Assembly: GCF_022606355.1 (NCBI RefSeq)
Contig: NZ_JAHHZQ010000003.1
Location: 620,001 to 684,000, forward strand
Source: Leifsonia shinshuensis
GTDB lineage: Bacteria; Actinomycetota; Actinomycetes; Actinomycetales; Microbacteriaceae
Length of the DNA: 64,000 nucleotides
Reading direction: 5' to 3'
The position numbers were made by a program, and so were the translations under genes. This document shows, piece by piece, positions 1 through 8,372 of the stretch; the first letter of the stretch is position 1, and each line of letters begins with the position of its first letter. Under the pieces are notes generated by a model, which was not told the DNA's origin, made no database searches, and saw only the letters and a program-made list of their open reading frames with translations.

Positions 1-10
1 CAGCGCAGCC

Positions 11-334
11 ATGGTCGCCTTCCTCGCCGTGCTGACCGCCGTCGGCGTCGGCGTGGACATCGCCATCTGGATCCGCTGCTCGATCGTCCTCGCCAGCTCC
101 GTCCTGCTCCTGGTCTTCGGGATCGGTGCGGCCCGCGGCTCGCGCAACGCCCTGCTGCGGCTGCGGATCGTCGCACCGATCATCGTCGCCGCCGTCATCG
201 TCATCGTGGCCATCCCCGGCTTCCTGCCCGGCTGGGTGCGCATCGAGCAGGCGGTGTGCGGCCTCCTCGTCCTGCCGGTCGCGATCATCGCGAACCTCCC
301 GCGCACGCGCGCGCTGGTGCCCGCGAAAGCGTAG
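11..334 (+). CDS. Small integral membrane protein, function unknown
   Basis: The 107-residue product is almost entirely hydrophobic, with about four predicted membrane segments (roughly residues 3-20, 25-42, 53-75 and 80-97) and no recognisable catalytic motif. The reading frame stays open to the left edge of the window, so the true start could lie upstream and the gene may be 5' truncated here. It ends 9 bases before a histidine kinase gene on the same strand, so it is probably the first or middle gene of that operon. I do not recognise a family. Confidence 0.6.
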   Translation: MVAFLAVLTAVGVGVDIAIWIRCSIVLASSVLLLVFGIGAARGSRNALLRLRIVAPIIVAAVIVIVAIPGFLPGWVRIEQAVCGLLVLPVAIIANLPRTRALVPAKA

Positions 335-343
335 GGTCTGAAC

Positions 344-1459
344 GTGATCGATCCGCGCTGGAGGACCGTGCTCACGGTCACACCGTACGTCGTGCTGGCG
401 GTGCTGGTCGCCTTCACCCTCGGCGTGCAGTGGGGCGAGTGGGCCCAGCTCGTGCCCACCCTGCTCCTCTGCGCGGTGACCACGGCGTGGATCATCGTCT
501 GGCACAGGCTCCCGCAGAGGCTGCGCGAGCACCCGGTCGCGATCGCCGTCTTCATGACCGGGCTCATCGCGCTCAGCCTGGCACTGGTGCTCCGGGACAG
601 CTGGTTCGGCTTCCTCACCATCGCGGTGTTCGCGTTCGCCTACTCGATCGTCCCGTGGCCGTGGGAGCTGCTGGCCGTCGGTGCGACCGCGGTCGTCGCC
701 GGGCTCGCCCAGGCGTCGCCGCTGGGCTGGGACACGGCGGGGATCGTCGGCGCCATCGGCATCCTCCTGCTGAACGTCGTCGCGATGTGCGGCCTGTCGT
801 GGTCGCTGCGCCTGGCGGAACGCCAGGTGAACCTCCGGGCCACCGAGCAGGAGCGGTCGCGGCTCGCGCGCGAGATCCACGACACGCTGGCGCAGGGCTT
901 CGCCGGTATCGTCACGCAGCTGCAGGCGGCGGAGCAGGCGCCGGACGACGCCTCCCGCGCGCGGCACACCCAGGCGGCCATCGCCCTCGCCAGGGACGGG
1001 CTCGCGGAGGCGCGCCGCTCGGTGAAGGCGCTGCGGCCGGCCGCCCTCGACGCGATGCGGCTGCCGGAGGCGGTCGGGCAGCTCGCGCGCACCTGGACGG
1101 AGCGCACCGGCATCCCGTGCGACGTCAGCGCGAGCGGGGACGCCACCGCTCTGCCGACCGACGTGGAGGTCGCCCTCCTGCGGACCGCGCAGGAAGCCCT
1201 CGCGAACGTCGAGCGCCACGCGGGCGCGCGCCGGGTTCGACTGACCCTGCGCGCGGACGCTACCGGCACGCGCCTCGAGGTGCGCGACGACGGCCGCGGG
1301 TTCGATCCGCGCCCCGGACCGGTCGCGCGGGAACCGTCCGACCAGGGCGGTTACGGCCTGATCGCGATGCGCGAGCGTATCGAGTCGGTCGCGGGCGGCC
1401 TCGTCGTGGAGTCGCGTCCCGGCCACGGCACCGCGATCCGGGCGGAGGTCCCGGCGTGA
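344..1459 (+). CDS. Sensor histidine kinase, NarL/DesK-type (HisKA_3)
   Basis: A membrane sensor kinase that would autophosphorylate and pass phosphate to the regulator encoded just downstream. The first 160 residues hold five or six membrane segments with no large extracytoplasmic domain, so the signal is probably sensed at or in the membrane. The H-box EIHDTLAQGF lies near residue 177, followed by the HATPase_c N-box EALANVERHA and the G-box DDGRGFDP near 314. The GTG start follows the preceding stop by 9 bases. The stop overlaps the regulator's GTG start by 4 bases (GTGA), indicating translational coupling. The signal cannot be read from sequence. Confidence 0.9.
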   Translation: MIDPRWRTVLTVTPYVVLAVLVAFTLGVQWGEWAQLVPTLLLCAVTTAWIIVWHRLPQRLREHPVAIAVFMTGLIALSLALVLRDSWFGFLTIAVFAFAYSIVPWPWELLAVGATAVVAGLAQASPLGWDTAGIVGAIGILLLNVVAMCGLSWSLRLAERQVNLRATEQERSRLAREIHDTLAQGFAGIVTQLQAAEQAPDDASRARHTQAAIALARDGLAEARRSVKALRPAALDAMRLPEAVGQLARTWTERTGIPCDVSASGDATALPTDVEVALLRTAQEALANVERHAGARRVRLTLRADATGTRLEVRDDGRGFDPRPGPVAREPSDQGGYGLIAMRERIESVAGGLVVESRPGHGTAIRAEVPA

Positions 1460-2103
1460 CCGCGGCGAGCGCCGACGCCCCCATCCGCCTGCTGGTGGTC
1501 GACGACCATCCCGTCGTGCGGGACGGCATCGTCGGCATGGTGGCCTCCGACCCCGGGGTGGAGGTCGTGGGCGAGGCGTCGGACGGCGCGGAGGCCGTTC
1601 AGCTCGCGCGGGTGCTGACGCCCGACGTCGTGCTCATGGACCTGCGGATGCGCGGCATGGACGGCGTCGCCGCCATCCGCGAGCTCACCCGGCTCGGTCT
1701 CCCGTGCCGCGTCGTCGTGCTCACCACGTTCGACGGCGACTCGGACGTGCTGCCCGCCATCGAGGCGGGTGCCACGGGCTACCTGCTCAAGGACGTGCCG
1801 CGCGACGACCTGTTGCGCGCGATCCGCGCGGCGGCGGTCGGCGACGCGGTGCTGGCGCCCTCCGTCGCCTCCCGGCTGGTGGGTCGTGTGCGCACACCGG
1901 AGTCGAGCCTGCTGACCCCGCGCGAGCTGGAGGTGCTGGCCCTCGTCGCCGACGGCGCCACCAACCGGGTTGCCGGGGAGCACCTGCACCTCAGCGAAGC
2001 CACCGTCAAGACGCACCTGCTCAGCATCTACGCCAAGCTCGGCGTGGGCGATCGGGCAGCCGCCGTCGCCGAGGGCTTCCGCCGCGGCCTCCTCACCCTG
2101 TAG
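1456..2103 (+). CDS. Response regulator, NarL/LuxR family
   Basis: DNA-binding partner of the upstream kinase. The receiver domain (residues 10-125) has the acidic pair DD at 16-17, the phospho-acceptor aspartate at about 62 in VVLMDLRM, and the conserved lysine at about 112. A LuxR-type helix-turn-helix follows at 150-210, with LTPRELEVLALVADG and EATVKTHLLSIYAKLG. The reading frame is open far upstream, but the GTG overlapping the kinase stop gives a normal 215-residue protein starting a few residues before the first beta strand, so I chose it. A long hairpin of the family A type begins 42 bases after the stop and may end the operon. Confidence 0.9.
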   Translation: MTAASADAPIRLLVVDDHPVVRDGIVGMVASDPGVEVVGEASDGAEAVQLARVLTPDVVLMDLRMRGMDGVAAIRELTRLGLPCRVVVLTTFDGDSDVLPAIEAGATGYLLKDVPRDDLLRAIRAAAVGDAVLAPSVASRLVGRVRTPESSLLTPRELEVLALVADGATNRVAGEHLHLSEATVKTHLLSIYAKLGVGDRAAAVAEGFRRGLLTL

Positions 2104-2145
2104 CCACAGCCACCCTCCTTCGGCTCCACCCTCCACCCTCCACCC

Positions 2146-2219
2146 TCTCCGCCGAGGGGCACGTCGTTGTCACTTTCAGCGCCCGAAAGCGACAACGACG
2201 TGCCCTTCGATGGCGGAGA
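2146..2219 (+). repeat. Family A long hairpin, copy 1
   Basis: Inverted repeat with arms of about 32 bases around a 6-7 base loop. The outer motif GAGGGGCACG (2154-2163) pairs with CGTGCCCTTC (2199-2208), and the flanks TCTCCGCC and GGCGGAGA also pair. The arms differ by one A/C mismatch. The same outer motif and orientation recur at 36575-36648 and 51006-51060. It lies after the response regulator and before a same-strand gene. It could act as a terminator, but there is no U-run. Confidence 0.85.
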
Positions 2220-2260
2220 AGGGGTTTTCGGGACGGTGCAGATCGGGTAGGACGGAAGAC

Positions 2261-2515
2261 ATGGACATCGTGCTAGCCGTCCTCGAGCGCGGCGACGTCG
2301 CGTACGAGATCGAGTTCGAGCGGACGAGCGAACCGCCCTTCGAGCTGCGCGTGCCCTCCCACATCGGCGGGGCGGCGGTCGTGGACGTCTTCGATCTGGT
2401 CGACTCCAGCGAGTGGCCGGTCCTCCTGCGCTACGCCTTCGCCGAGTGCGTTCCCGCCGTGATGGGCTCGCCGGACGACCTGAACGCCGAAGACCTGGGC
2501 GACGCCGAGCTCTGA
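2261..2515 (+). CDS. Small acidic protein, unknown
   Basis: An 84-residue soluble, acidic product ending in EDLGDAEL. The ATG is preceded at a good distance by GGAAG, which decides this start over the longer open frame that continues upstream through the hairpin. No motif is recognised. It is convergent with a membrane-protein gene 19 bases away. The codon pattern and ribosome-binding site make it likely to be real. Confidence 0.6.
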   Translation: MDIVLAVLERGDVAYEIEFERTSEPPFELRVPSHIGGAAVVDVFDLVDSSEWPVLLRYAFAECVPAVMGSPDDLNAEDLGDAEL

Positions 2516-2534
2516 GGCGTCCGCACGGGCAGGC

Positions 2535-2900
2535 TCAGAACAGGAACATCTGCCCCAGGACGATCACCAGGATCAGGAAGACCACGACGACACCGCCGAT
2601 GATGGTGAGGGTGCGGGCCGACATCTTCGCGATGCCGAAGCCGACGATGAACGGCAGAGCGAGGCAGCCGAGCGCGATGATCCACCAGAACGCCTGGAAG
2701 CCGGTCTGCGACGCGGAAGCCAGCCGCTCCCCGAACAGCTTCTGCGTCGCCGGATGCGTCGCGAACGCGATGCTCGCCGACAGCGGGTAGGCGATGAGCA
2801 CGGCCGTGATCAGCCCGGCGAACGCCCCCCACATCCCTCGATGAGCGCCCAGGTGCAGCGTCTCCTCCTGGTGTGGCCCCTGTCTGCTCTTCGTGCTCAT
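2535..2900 (-). CDS. Small membrane protein with three predicted transmembrane helices
   Basis: A 121-residue protein with a polar N-terminus (MSTKSRQGPHQEE) followed by three hydrophobic helices, roughly residues 25-50, 65-88 and 95-119. I chose the ATG at 2900 rather than the upstream in-frame start because it gives the typical polar leader before the first helix. No enzyme motif is visible. No operon partner lies on either side. Confidence 0.6.
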   Translation of the reverse strand: MSTKSRQGPHQEETLHLGAHRGMWGAFAGLITAVLIAYPLSASIAFATHPATQKLFGERLASASQTGFQAFWWIIALGCLALPFIVGFGIAKMSARTLTIIGGVVVVFLILVIVLGQMFLF

Positions 2901-3074
2901 GGCGCACAGCATAACCAGCGGACTCCGTCTTCGGGCAGGCCCGGAATCCCGCTGGGGACGCCGCGCCGAAACAGGGTCGACTGTACGGTCTATTCCGCGG
3001 TTACTCTGGAAGGGTCACCGGTGCGCGCGCACGCAGTTAGGGGGCGTCTCGAACGCACCGGCGTCTTACCCGAT

Positions 3075-3108
3075 GTCGTATGGGAGTGGGGTTCCGCTCC
3101 CATACGAC
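3075..3108 (-). terminator. Strong hairpin terminator
   Basis: Perfect 12-bp stem (GTCGTATGGGAG with CTCCCATACGAC) and a 10-base loop. It begins 10 bases beyond the stop at 3118-3120 on the minus strand, which supports that stop as the original end of the broken gene next to it. Confidence 0.7.
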
Positions 3109-3117
3109 CGGGAGCGA

Positions 3118-4062
3118 TCAGGTGTCGCGGGCCGCCAGCTCTCGCACCCTCAGCCGCTCGCTCTTGGCGGTCCGTCGATCGAGCGCCCGGACTGCCGGCC
3201 CGGCGGATGACGTAGCCGGTGCGGGGATCGAGCTGGTCGACGGAGAGATCGCCGTCGTTCGAGAAGGTGTAACCAGCACGGAGTTCCGCCCGCTCGCGCG
3301 CCGGGACGAAGATCCACACCATCCGCCCAGCAGTGACGCCGAAGAGGCCGACGAGGTTCATCGTGGTGGAGGTCATGCCGCGCGCGAGCGTGCGACGGAG
3401 CGGTCGATCCGGCGTTTCTGACTCCACCGCCGAGACGGGGGGAGGCAGGACGGGTCTGCTGGACCCGCGCAGCGATTCGACCACCTTCAGGTGGTCCCGC
3501 ACCTCGACCGGCGAGTTGTAGCGGAACCCCGTGATGCCTGGGTCGCCTTGATCACGAGCGGGAGGGTCGTGGATGTCCCGTCGTGGAGTATCGACAGAGT
3601 CAGTGCCGAGGCCTGGCGTCCCGGTACCGTCACGGTCGTCGCAGCGAGGTCCGCGACCTGCGACCAGCGGATCCGCAGGAACTCGACCGTTCTCCGTCCC
3701 CCGGCGTAGAACCGCGCGCCCTCCGCGTCGAACGCCACCGCATAACCGCCCTTGGCGCGGTCCGCGGCCTCCCGACCTCCGACAGCGAAGAGCCCGGCAG
3801 TCGTCGGGTCGCACGCGAGGCCCTCGACAATATAGCCGTGCGGCCACAGCGCCTTCACCGCGTCGGACCGGGCGTCGGCCCTCCACCGCAGACAGAGCAG
3901 GACGGCCACCACGGGCACGACCACGGCGAGGGCGATCAGAGTCGTGATGCCCAGTCCCAGCTCGCCTCCGCGCCCGAGCATCTCCAACCCGGTGACCGGG
4001 AGGGCGAACAACGGGATCAGGAGGAGCCACCACAGCGCGCGCGGCCATCGACTCGGTATCAC
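3118..4062 (-). pseudogene. Membrane protein gene broken by frameshifts
   Basis: A GTG start at 4062 gives about 170 residues: two membrane helices (residues 9-30 and 37-60), then a soluble part. The frame then breaks near 3550, where restoring one missing G (AAGGGC in place of AAGGC) continues the protein as GDPGITGFRYNSPVEVRDHL. A second shift near 3203 would join it to a natural-looking C-terminus, SERLRVRELAARDT, and stop just before a strong terminator. Rejoined, the product is about 310 residues. It is either a recent pseudogene or carries assembly errors. I do not recognise a family. Confidence 0.55.
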
Positions 4063-4166
4063 GGATCACATCCTGACATCGCGGACGACCGGCGTCAGCG
4101 ACCCGTTTCGGGGGCGTCCGCCCACGGCTCTCGCCACCCAGCCCGCCGATGGTGTGGGATGTCCCC

Positions 4167-4607
4167 ATGAGCGATGAGCACGCCGGCTGGGACGAAGCGG
4201 TGGCGACCGCGCACGCGGCGTTCGCCGCGCAGGACTTCACCGTGCTGGTCGGCGCCGAACTGACGCGGTTCGAGCCGGGGGTGGTGGAGGTGCGCGTCCC
4301 GTTCCGCAGTGCGCTGCGTCAGCAGTTCGGGTTCGTGCACGGCGGGGTGATCGCTTACGCCGTCGACAACGCGGTGACCTTCGCCGCCGGCACGCGCCTC
4401 GGGCCCGAGCTCCTGACCTCCGGCATCACGGTCTCCTACCTCCGTCCCGCCCGTGGCGACCTCACGGCGATCGCGACGGTCGTCGGAACGACACGGCGTC
4501 AGGCGGTGGTGCGCTGCGAGGTGTTCGCCGAGACCGACGACGGGCCGGTGCTCGTCGCCAGCGGGCAGGGGACGGCGGTGGCGACCGGACCGGCGGCCGA
4601 CCGTTAG
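4167..4607 (+). CDS. PaaI-type hotdog-fold thioesterase
   Basis: Predicted to hydrolyse an acyl-CoA thioester in the cytoplasm. The 146-residue protein has the single hotdog domain of the PaaI group, with the characteristic FVHGGVIAYAVDNA stretch near residue 60, in which the HGG turn and the following acidic residue form the active site. An upstream in-frame ATG exists, but MSDEHAGWDE gives the usual length. The stop codon overlaps that of the convergent protease gene by 4 bases. The substrate cannot be deduced. Confidence 0.8.
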   Translation: MSDEHAGWDEAVATAHAAFAAQDFTVLVGAELTRFEPGVVEVRVPFRSALRQQFGFVHGGVIAYAVDNAVTFAAGTRLGPELLTSGITVSYLRPARGDLTAIATVVGTTRRQAVVRCEVFAETDDGPVLVASGQGTAVATGPAADR

Positions 4608-5419
4608 CCGCCGGTGACGGCCGCCACCGGCTGCCGCCGCGCCGCACGACCGCGCTGCACCAGCAGCAGCGCCGCGCTGAGGGCGGTGCCGAGGAGGACG
4701 AACAGGCCGGTGTCGCCGGCCAGGTACTCCTCGACCAGGACGGGGCGGTTGGTCGTGATCAGGTCGGAGCCGATCCACGCGAACGCGGCGTTGTGGCCGA
4801 AGTGGGCGAGCACGGCCACCCACACGCTCCCCGAACGTTCACGCAGGACGCCGAACAGGATCGAGAACGCGAAGACGCTTCCGGTGAAGAGCAGCAGCAC
4901 CAGGACCCGGTTGCCGTCGGTGTGGTAGTACGGCGTGAAGAGGATGTACGGCAGGTGCCAGCACACCCAGACGGCTCCGACCACGATCCATGACCACGGG
5001 TGTCCGATGCGCGGAGCGAGGTGCGACTGCAGGTAGCCGCGCCAGCCGATCTCCTCGGCGAACGCCAGGATCGGCCCGGAGATGCACAGGCTGAGCAGGT
5101 CGGCGCCTGCGCCGGGCGCCACCGAGAACGAGGCCGCGCCGAGCGCGACGACGGCTGTGTAGGTCAGGGCGCTGACGCCCGCGGTCGCCAGCAGCGTGAC
5201 GGGCCACCACTTCAGGCCGAGGCGGGTGACTCCGATCGTGCGCCAGCCGGCCCGGGAGTACCCGTCGCGCGTGACGACGAACATCATCAGCAGGGTCATC
5301 AGCAGGGGCGAGACGGCCAGGATCAGGCCACCGAAGACACCGGCGGTCGTGAGTGAGATGAGCAGGACGCCGGCGATGAAGATCCCGGATTTGGCGGCGC
5401 CGGAGAGGGAGGGGAACAT
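4604..5419 (-). CDS. CPBP-family intramembrane metalloprotease
   Basis: Polytopic membrane protein of 271 residues related to the CAAX-processing/bacteriocin-immunity (Abi) proteases. The family motifs are present: EEIGWRGYLQ near residue 119, a WHLPY segment near 153, and a third histidine in AHFGHNAAF near 203, all expected to face the membrane active site. Eight or so hydrophobic helices surround them. I chose MFPSLSG as the start because the longer open frame adds a charged non-conserved leader. Regulator genes lie directly upstream, but no functional link is visible. Confidence 0.8.
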   Translation of the reverse strand: MFPSLSGAAKSGIFIAGVLLISLTTAGVFGGLILAVSPLLMTLLMMFVVTRDGYSRAGWRTIGVTRLGLKWWPVTLLATAGVSALTYTAVVALGAASFSVAPGAGADLLSLCISGPILAFAEEIGWRGYLQSHLAPRIGHPWSWIVVGAVWVCWHLPYILFTPYYHTDGNRVLVLLLFTGSVFAFSILFGVLRERSGSVWVAVLAHFGHNAAFAWIGSDLITTNRPVLVEEYLAGDTGLFVLLGTALSAALLLVQRGRAARRQPVAAVTGG

Positions 5420-5549
5420 GGGCTCGCTTTCATGACGTGGGCGGAATTCCACGCTAGAAACGCGGGGCAATCCGGCGCGTCCGTCTGCAGCGTCGACCTG
5501 ATCCACGAAGGTTGCGACATCCGATCGACTTTCGTGGACTCCGGGCCGC

Positions 5550-6194
5550 TCAGTCGGTGAGGCCGTGCCTGACCGCGAAGAGCACCAGCTGCACCCTGTC
5601 GCGCGCGCCCACCTTGGCGAGGATCCGCGACACGTACGACTTCACCGTCGCTTCGCTGAGGAACGCGACGTCCGCGATCTCCCGGTTGCTCAGCCCGGCC
5701 ACGACGTGCCGGAACACTGTGCGCTCGCTCGCGGTGAGCGTCTCGAACTCCGGCGGTACCGGTGCGCTCGCCGCGACGCCCCGCGCGAACGGCCCGAGCG
5801 GCGCCGAGCGGGCGAGGACAGCGGTGCCGTCGGCCACGGAGCGGACGGCCGAGAGCAGCAGCTCGGCCCTGGCATCCTTGAGGACGAAGCCGCTCGCTCC
5901 GGCCGCGATCGCCTGTGCGACGGTGGCGTCGTCCTCGAACGTGGTCAGCATGAGCACGCGGGGCGCGTCGGGGAGCGCAGTGATCGCCGAGGTCGCTTCG
6001 ATGCCACCGAGACCCGGCATGAGCACATCCATCAGGATCACGTCGATACCGCTGCTCTCCTGTACCAGTCGGACGGCGTCCTCGCCCGAGGCGCACTCGG
6101 CCACGAGCTCCAGGTCGGGCTGCGTACCGATGATCAGGGCGATCCCGGCACGGAACAGCGCCTGATCGTCCACGACCGCGACGCGGATGCTCAT
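5550..6194 (-). CDS. Response regulator, NarL/LuxR family
   Basis: Partner of the kinase gene immediately upstream, whose stop overlaps this ATG by 4 bases. The receiver domain has DD at 9-10, the phospho-acceptor aspartate at about 56 (VILMDVLMP) and a lysine in FVLKDAR. The LuxR helix-turn-helix at about 150-205 contains LTASERTVFRHVVAGLSNRE and ATVKSYVSRILAKVGARDR. The 214-residue length is normal. The protein would bind DNA when phosphorylated; its targets are unknown. Confidence 0.9.
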   Translation of the reverse strand: MSIRVAVVDDQALFRAGIALIIGTQPDLELVAECASGEDAVRLVQESSGIDVILMDVLMPGLGGIEATSAITALPDAPRVLMLTTFEDDATVAQAIAAGASGFVLKDARAELLLSAVRSVADGTAVLARSAPLGPFARGVAASAPVPPEFETLTASERTVFRHVVAGLSNREIADVAFLSEATVKSYVSRILAKVGARDRVQLVLFAVRHGLTD

Positions 6195-7396
6195 GCGCGC
6201 TCCCCCGTCTCGTACGGCAGAACCGCGGTGACCACGAAGGCGCCGTCCTCCACGGCGGTGACGACCGTTCCACCCACGACGTGCGCCCGCTCGCGCATGC
6301 CGATCAGCCCGTGGCCGCGCGCGGGAGGGTGCCCGGGCGGCTCGCCTCCCGGAACGAGCGCGTTGCGCACGGTCAGGAGCAACGCCCCGTCCGCCCACTC
6401 GAGGTGGAGGGTGGGGCCGCCGCTCCCTCCGCCGTGACGCACGGCATTGGTCAGAGCCTCCTGGACGATCCGGAAACCCGCCACGTCCACGGCGGCCGGC
6501 AGGGGCCGCTCCTCCCCCGACGACGAGACGGCGACGGCGACGCCGCTCGCCCGCAGCCGAGCGACGAGCGCCTCGAGCCGCGCCAGCGAAGGCTGGGCGC
6601 TGTCGCGGTCCCCGCTTCTGAGGTCTGCGAGGACCCCACGGACCTCCGTGAGGGCGGACCGCCCGGTGTCAGCGATCGCGCTCAACGCCTCCGGCGACGC
6701 CCCGCCCCGGGTCTCGGCGACCAGGCGCGCACCCTCGGCCTGCGCGATCATCACGGTCAGCGAATGCGCCACCACATCGTGCATGTCGCGCGCGATCCGT
6801 GCGCGCTCCTCCTCGACCGCGATCGCCTGCCGCGCCCGCTCGGCCGCCGCCCCCGCCGCCAGCCGATCGGCCATCGCCTGCCGGGTCACCGCGCGCAGCA
6901 GACCGGCTCCCCACGCCAGCAGCAGGATGGCCGTGCACAGTCCGATGAGGAAGGGAACCGACCCCGGCTGCGTCCCCGCCGCGCGTGGCACGGCGACCGC
7001 GAGGAACCAACCGGCGAGGACTCCCCCGGCGAGGGCAGAGACCAGCCCGAGCGCCCGCGTCACCCGCCCGCCGTGGGCCGCGGCGGAGTAGAGCACGATC
7101 AGGATGGCGACGTCCTGCGGCCCGACCTCCTGCACGAGCGCCACCTGCAGCAGCGCGCCGGCCCAGGCGATCAACAGCGCCACCGCGGGAAGAAGGCGAC
7201 GCACCGCCACGGCCGCGCACTGCAACACCGCGACCGGCAGCCACCACACCGACCTGAGCGACGCGGTCGACTCGCCGCCCCAGAGGACGAGCGCGGCGCT
7301 GGCGAGGAGAACGGCGGCGGCGAGCCAGAGGTCGGCCCGTGGGCCGGAGAGGAGCGAGGGGTGGGCCTGTTCTCCCACTGCTGCGCGTTGGCTCAC
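6191..7396 (-). CDS. Sensor histidine kinase, NarL/DesK-type (HisKA_3)
   Basis: A 401-residue membrane kinase. The N-terminal 180 residues hold about five or six helices, followed by a short linker, the H-box DMHDVVAHSLTVMIAQAEG near residue 203, and a HATPase_c domain with EALTNAVRHGG and HGLIGMRERAHVVGG. The frame is open upstream to 7663, but the GTG giving VSQRAAVGEQ places a normal leader before helix 1. It is cotranscribed with the downstream regulator. A tRNA-like sequence lies about 43 bases upstream of the start. Confidence 0.85.
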   Translation of the reverse strand: MSQRAAVGEQAHPSLLSGPRADLWLAAAVLLASAALVLWGGESTASLRSVWWLPVAVLQCAAVAVRRLLPAVALLIAWAGALLQVALVQEVGPQDVAILIVLYSAAAHGGRVTRALGLVSALAGGVLAGWFLAVAVPRAAGTQPGSVPFLIGLCTAILLLAWGAGLLRAVTRQAMADRLAAGAAAERARQAIAVEEERARIARDMHDVVAHSLTVMIAQAEGARLVAETRGGASPEALSAIADTGRSALTEVRGVLADLRSGDRDSAQPSLARLEALVARLRASGVAVAVSSSGEERPLPAAVDVAGFRIVQEALTNAVRHGGGSGGPTLHLEWADGALLLTVRNALVPGGEPPGHPPARGHGLIGMRERAHVVGGTVVTAVEDGAFVVTAVLPYETGERA

Positions 7397-7438
7397 GTGT
7401 CCATTGTGGGGGAGGCGGGGAGGAGGGGGTGCATTGCA

Positions 7439-7465
7439 TGGAGGCGGTGGAATCGAACCAACCGC
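7439..7465 (-). other. tRNA/tmRNA 3'-end-like fragment
   Basis: On the minus strand this reads as a T-arm-like GGTTGGTTCGATTCCACC followed by an acceptor-like GCCTCCA. The stem is imperfect and no matching 5' half, D arm or anticodon arm is present, so it is not a functional tRNA. It may be an attachment-site remnant or a decayed gene. A similar sequence lies at 60563-60615. Confidence 0.35.
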
Positions 7466-7635
7466 GTTCTGGTCAGCATCCTGCAGCGACCTGCGGGTCC
7501 GTAGCTTCAGGTTTCCTGTTCGCCGCTCTCGCGGTGCGTCACCTGGCGGTGACCCGGTGCAAGCTCTTCCCTTGGCGCGCTGAGCTCGGTCGAGGGATGA
7601 TGCTTCTGTGCGGCGCCGCTCACTTGCTAAAGGGG

Positions 7636-7929
7636 TCAGACTTCGAACAGGTCGTAGATGCACCAGAGCTCGTCGCCGAACCAGATTCCGATCGACTGAC
7701 TTCCGTACACCAGCTCTCCCTCAATCTCGATCAAGAAACCGGTGCCAGGAGCCTGCCACTCCAGTCGCTTGACGTTGGCTGGCGCGCTTCCGACCCGAAT
7801 TCGTGCGGGCGGATCGACCTCAGAATGAGGGCACGCATCGCCCTCGATCCTGAATCCACCGTCAGTCAGGACGACGGATCGGATGGCGAAAGAACCGCTT
7901 CCACTGTGCATCGCCCATTTCGTCCTCAT
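7636..7929 (-). CDS. Hypothetical protein, 97 residues
   Basis: The predicted product is small and soluble, with alternating beta-strand-like hydrophobic stretches and a cysteine in CPHSEVDPP. The base composition is visibly less GC-rich than the neighbours, and it sits between a tRNA-like fragment and a toxin-like remnant next to tRNA-Arg, suggesting acquired DNA. Its family is unknown. The ATG giving MRTKWAMHSG was chosen because the longer frame reads into non-coding-like sequence. Confidence 0.45.
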   Translation of the reverse strand: MRTKWAMHSGSGSFAIRSVVLTDGGFRIEGDACPHSEVDPPARIRVGSAPANVKRLEWQAPGTGFLIEIEGELVYGSQSIGIWFGDELWCIYDLFEV

Positions 7930-8014
7930 GGCGTGGAAGGTATCGCCCGCACCGCGGGCGGCGCAGGTATTCTCGCTCACGGCCGAATCGGCAGAGGCGA
8001 GCTGGGGACCATTT

Positions 8015-8151
8015 CTCGAGCGGGAAAGAACTATCAACGTTGGCAGCACAAGCCGACGATGAAGGGCGATCCCCGCATCTGGTTCTATGTGGACCAGCAG
8101 ACCGTCTACCTCGAGCAGGTGCACACACACGACCCGAATGCCACCAAGTAA
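8015..8151 (+). pseudogene. C-terminal remnant of a small protein, possibly RelE-like toxin
   Basis: The last 45 codons of an open frame read as a coherent protein end, with GDPRIWFYVDQQTVYLEQ followed by VHTHDPNATK and a TAA stop. This resembles the C-terminus of small toxin-like proteins known to me only by pattern (inference). No start codon or N-terminal half fits in frame upstream, so the gene appears to be a 5'-truncated fragment. Confidence 0.4.
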
Positions 8152-8153
8152 CG

Positions 8154-8183
8154 AAGAAGCCCCCGCTCACGCGAGGGCTTCTT
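8154..8183 (-). terminator. Intrinsic terminator after tRNA-Arg
   Basis: Inverted repeat AAGAAGCCC / GGGCTTCTT with a 12-base loop, lying about 33 bases beyond the 3' end of the tRNA on the minus strand and directly after the stop of the plus-strand remnant. It can serve both strands. Confidence 0.7.
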
Positions 8184-8215
8184 GTACTGTCTCAACCAGT
8201 TCTGTGGTGATCCTG

Positions 8216-8288
8216 TGCGCCACGAGGGATTCGAACCCCCAACCTTCTGATCCGTAGTCAGATGCTCTATCCGTTGAGCTAGTGGCGC
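8216..8288 (-). tRNA. tRNA-Arg (anticodon ACG)
   Basis: A 73-nt cloverleaf with all arms intact. The acceptor stem GCGCCAC pairs with GTGGCGC and the discriminator base is A. The D-arm is GCTC...GAGC. The anticodon stem TCTGA/TCAGA encloses the loop CTACGGA, giving anticodon ACG. The T-arm encloses TTCGAAT. CCA is not encoded. The gene borders a lower-GC segment with gene remnants, a common arrangement at integration sites. Confidence 0.95.
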
Positions 8289-8372
8289 ATGACCCCAGCG
8301 TTCGTCGCGCGGGCCTGTTAGAGCTTACATGACCGTTTCGCAGACCGCCAATTGAGTCGGGCTCCTCCGGGA

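Noticed and set aside
256-2103. A 615-codon open frame covering the first kinase and regulator
   Set aside because: Only the last 215 codons, from 1456, encode a protein (the response regulator); the rest is a high-GC shadow of the kinase gene.
7439-7465. A complete tRNA
   Set aside because: Only a T-arm-like and acceptor-like 3' end is present; no D arm or anticodon arm can be folded upstream.
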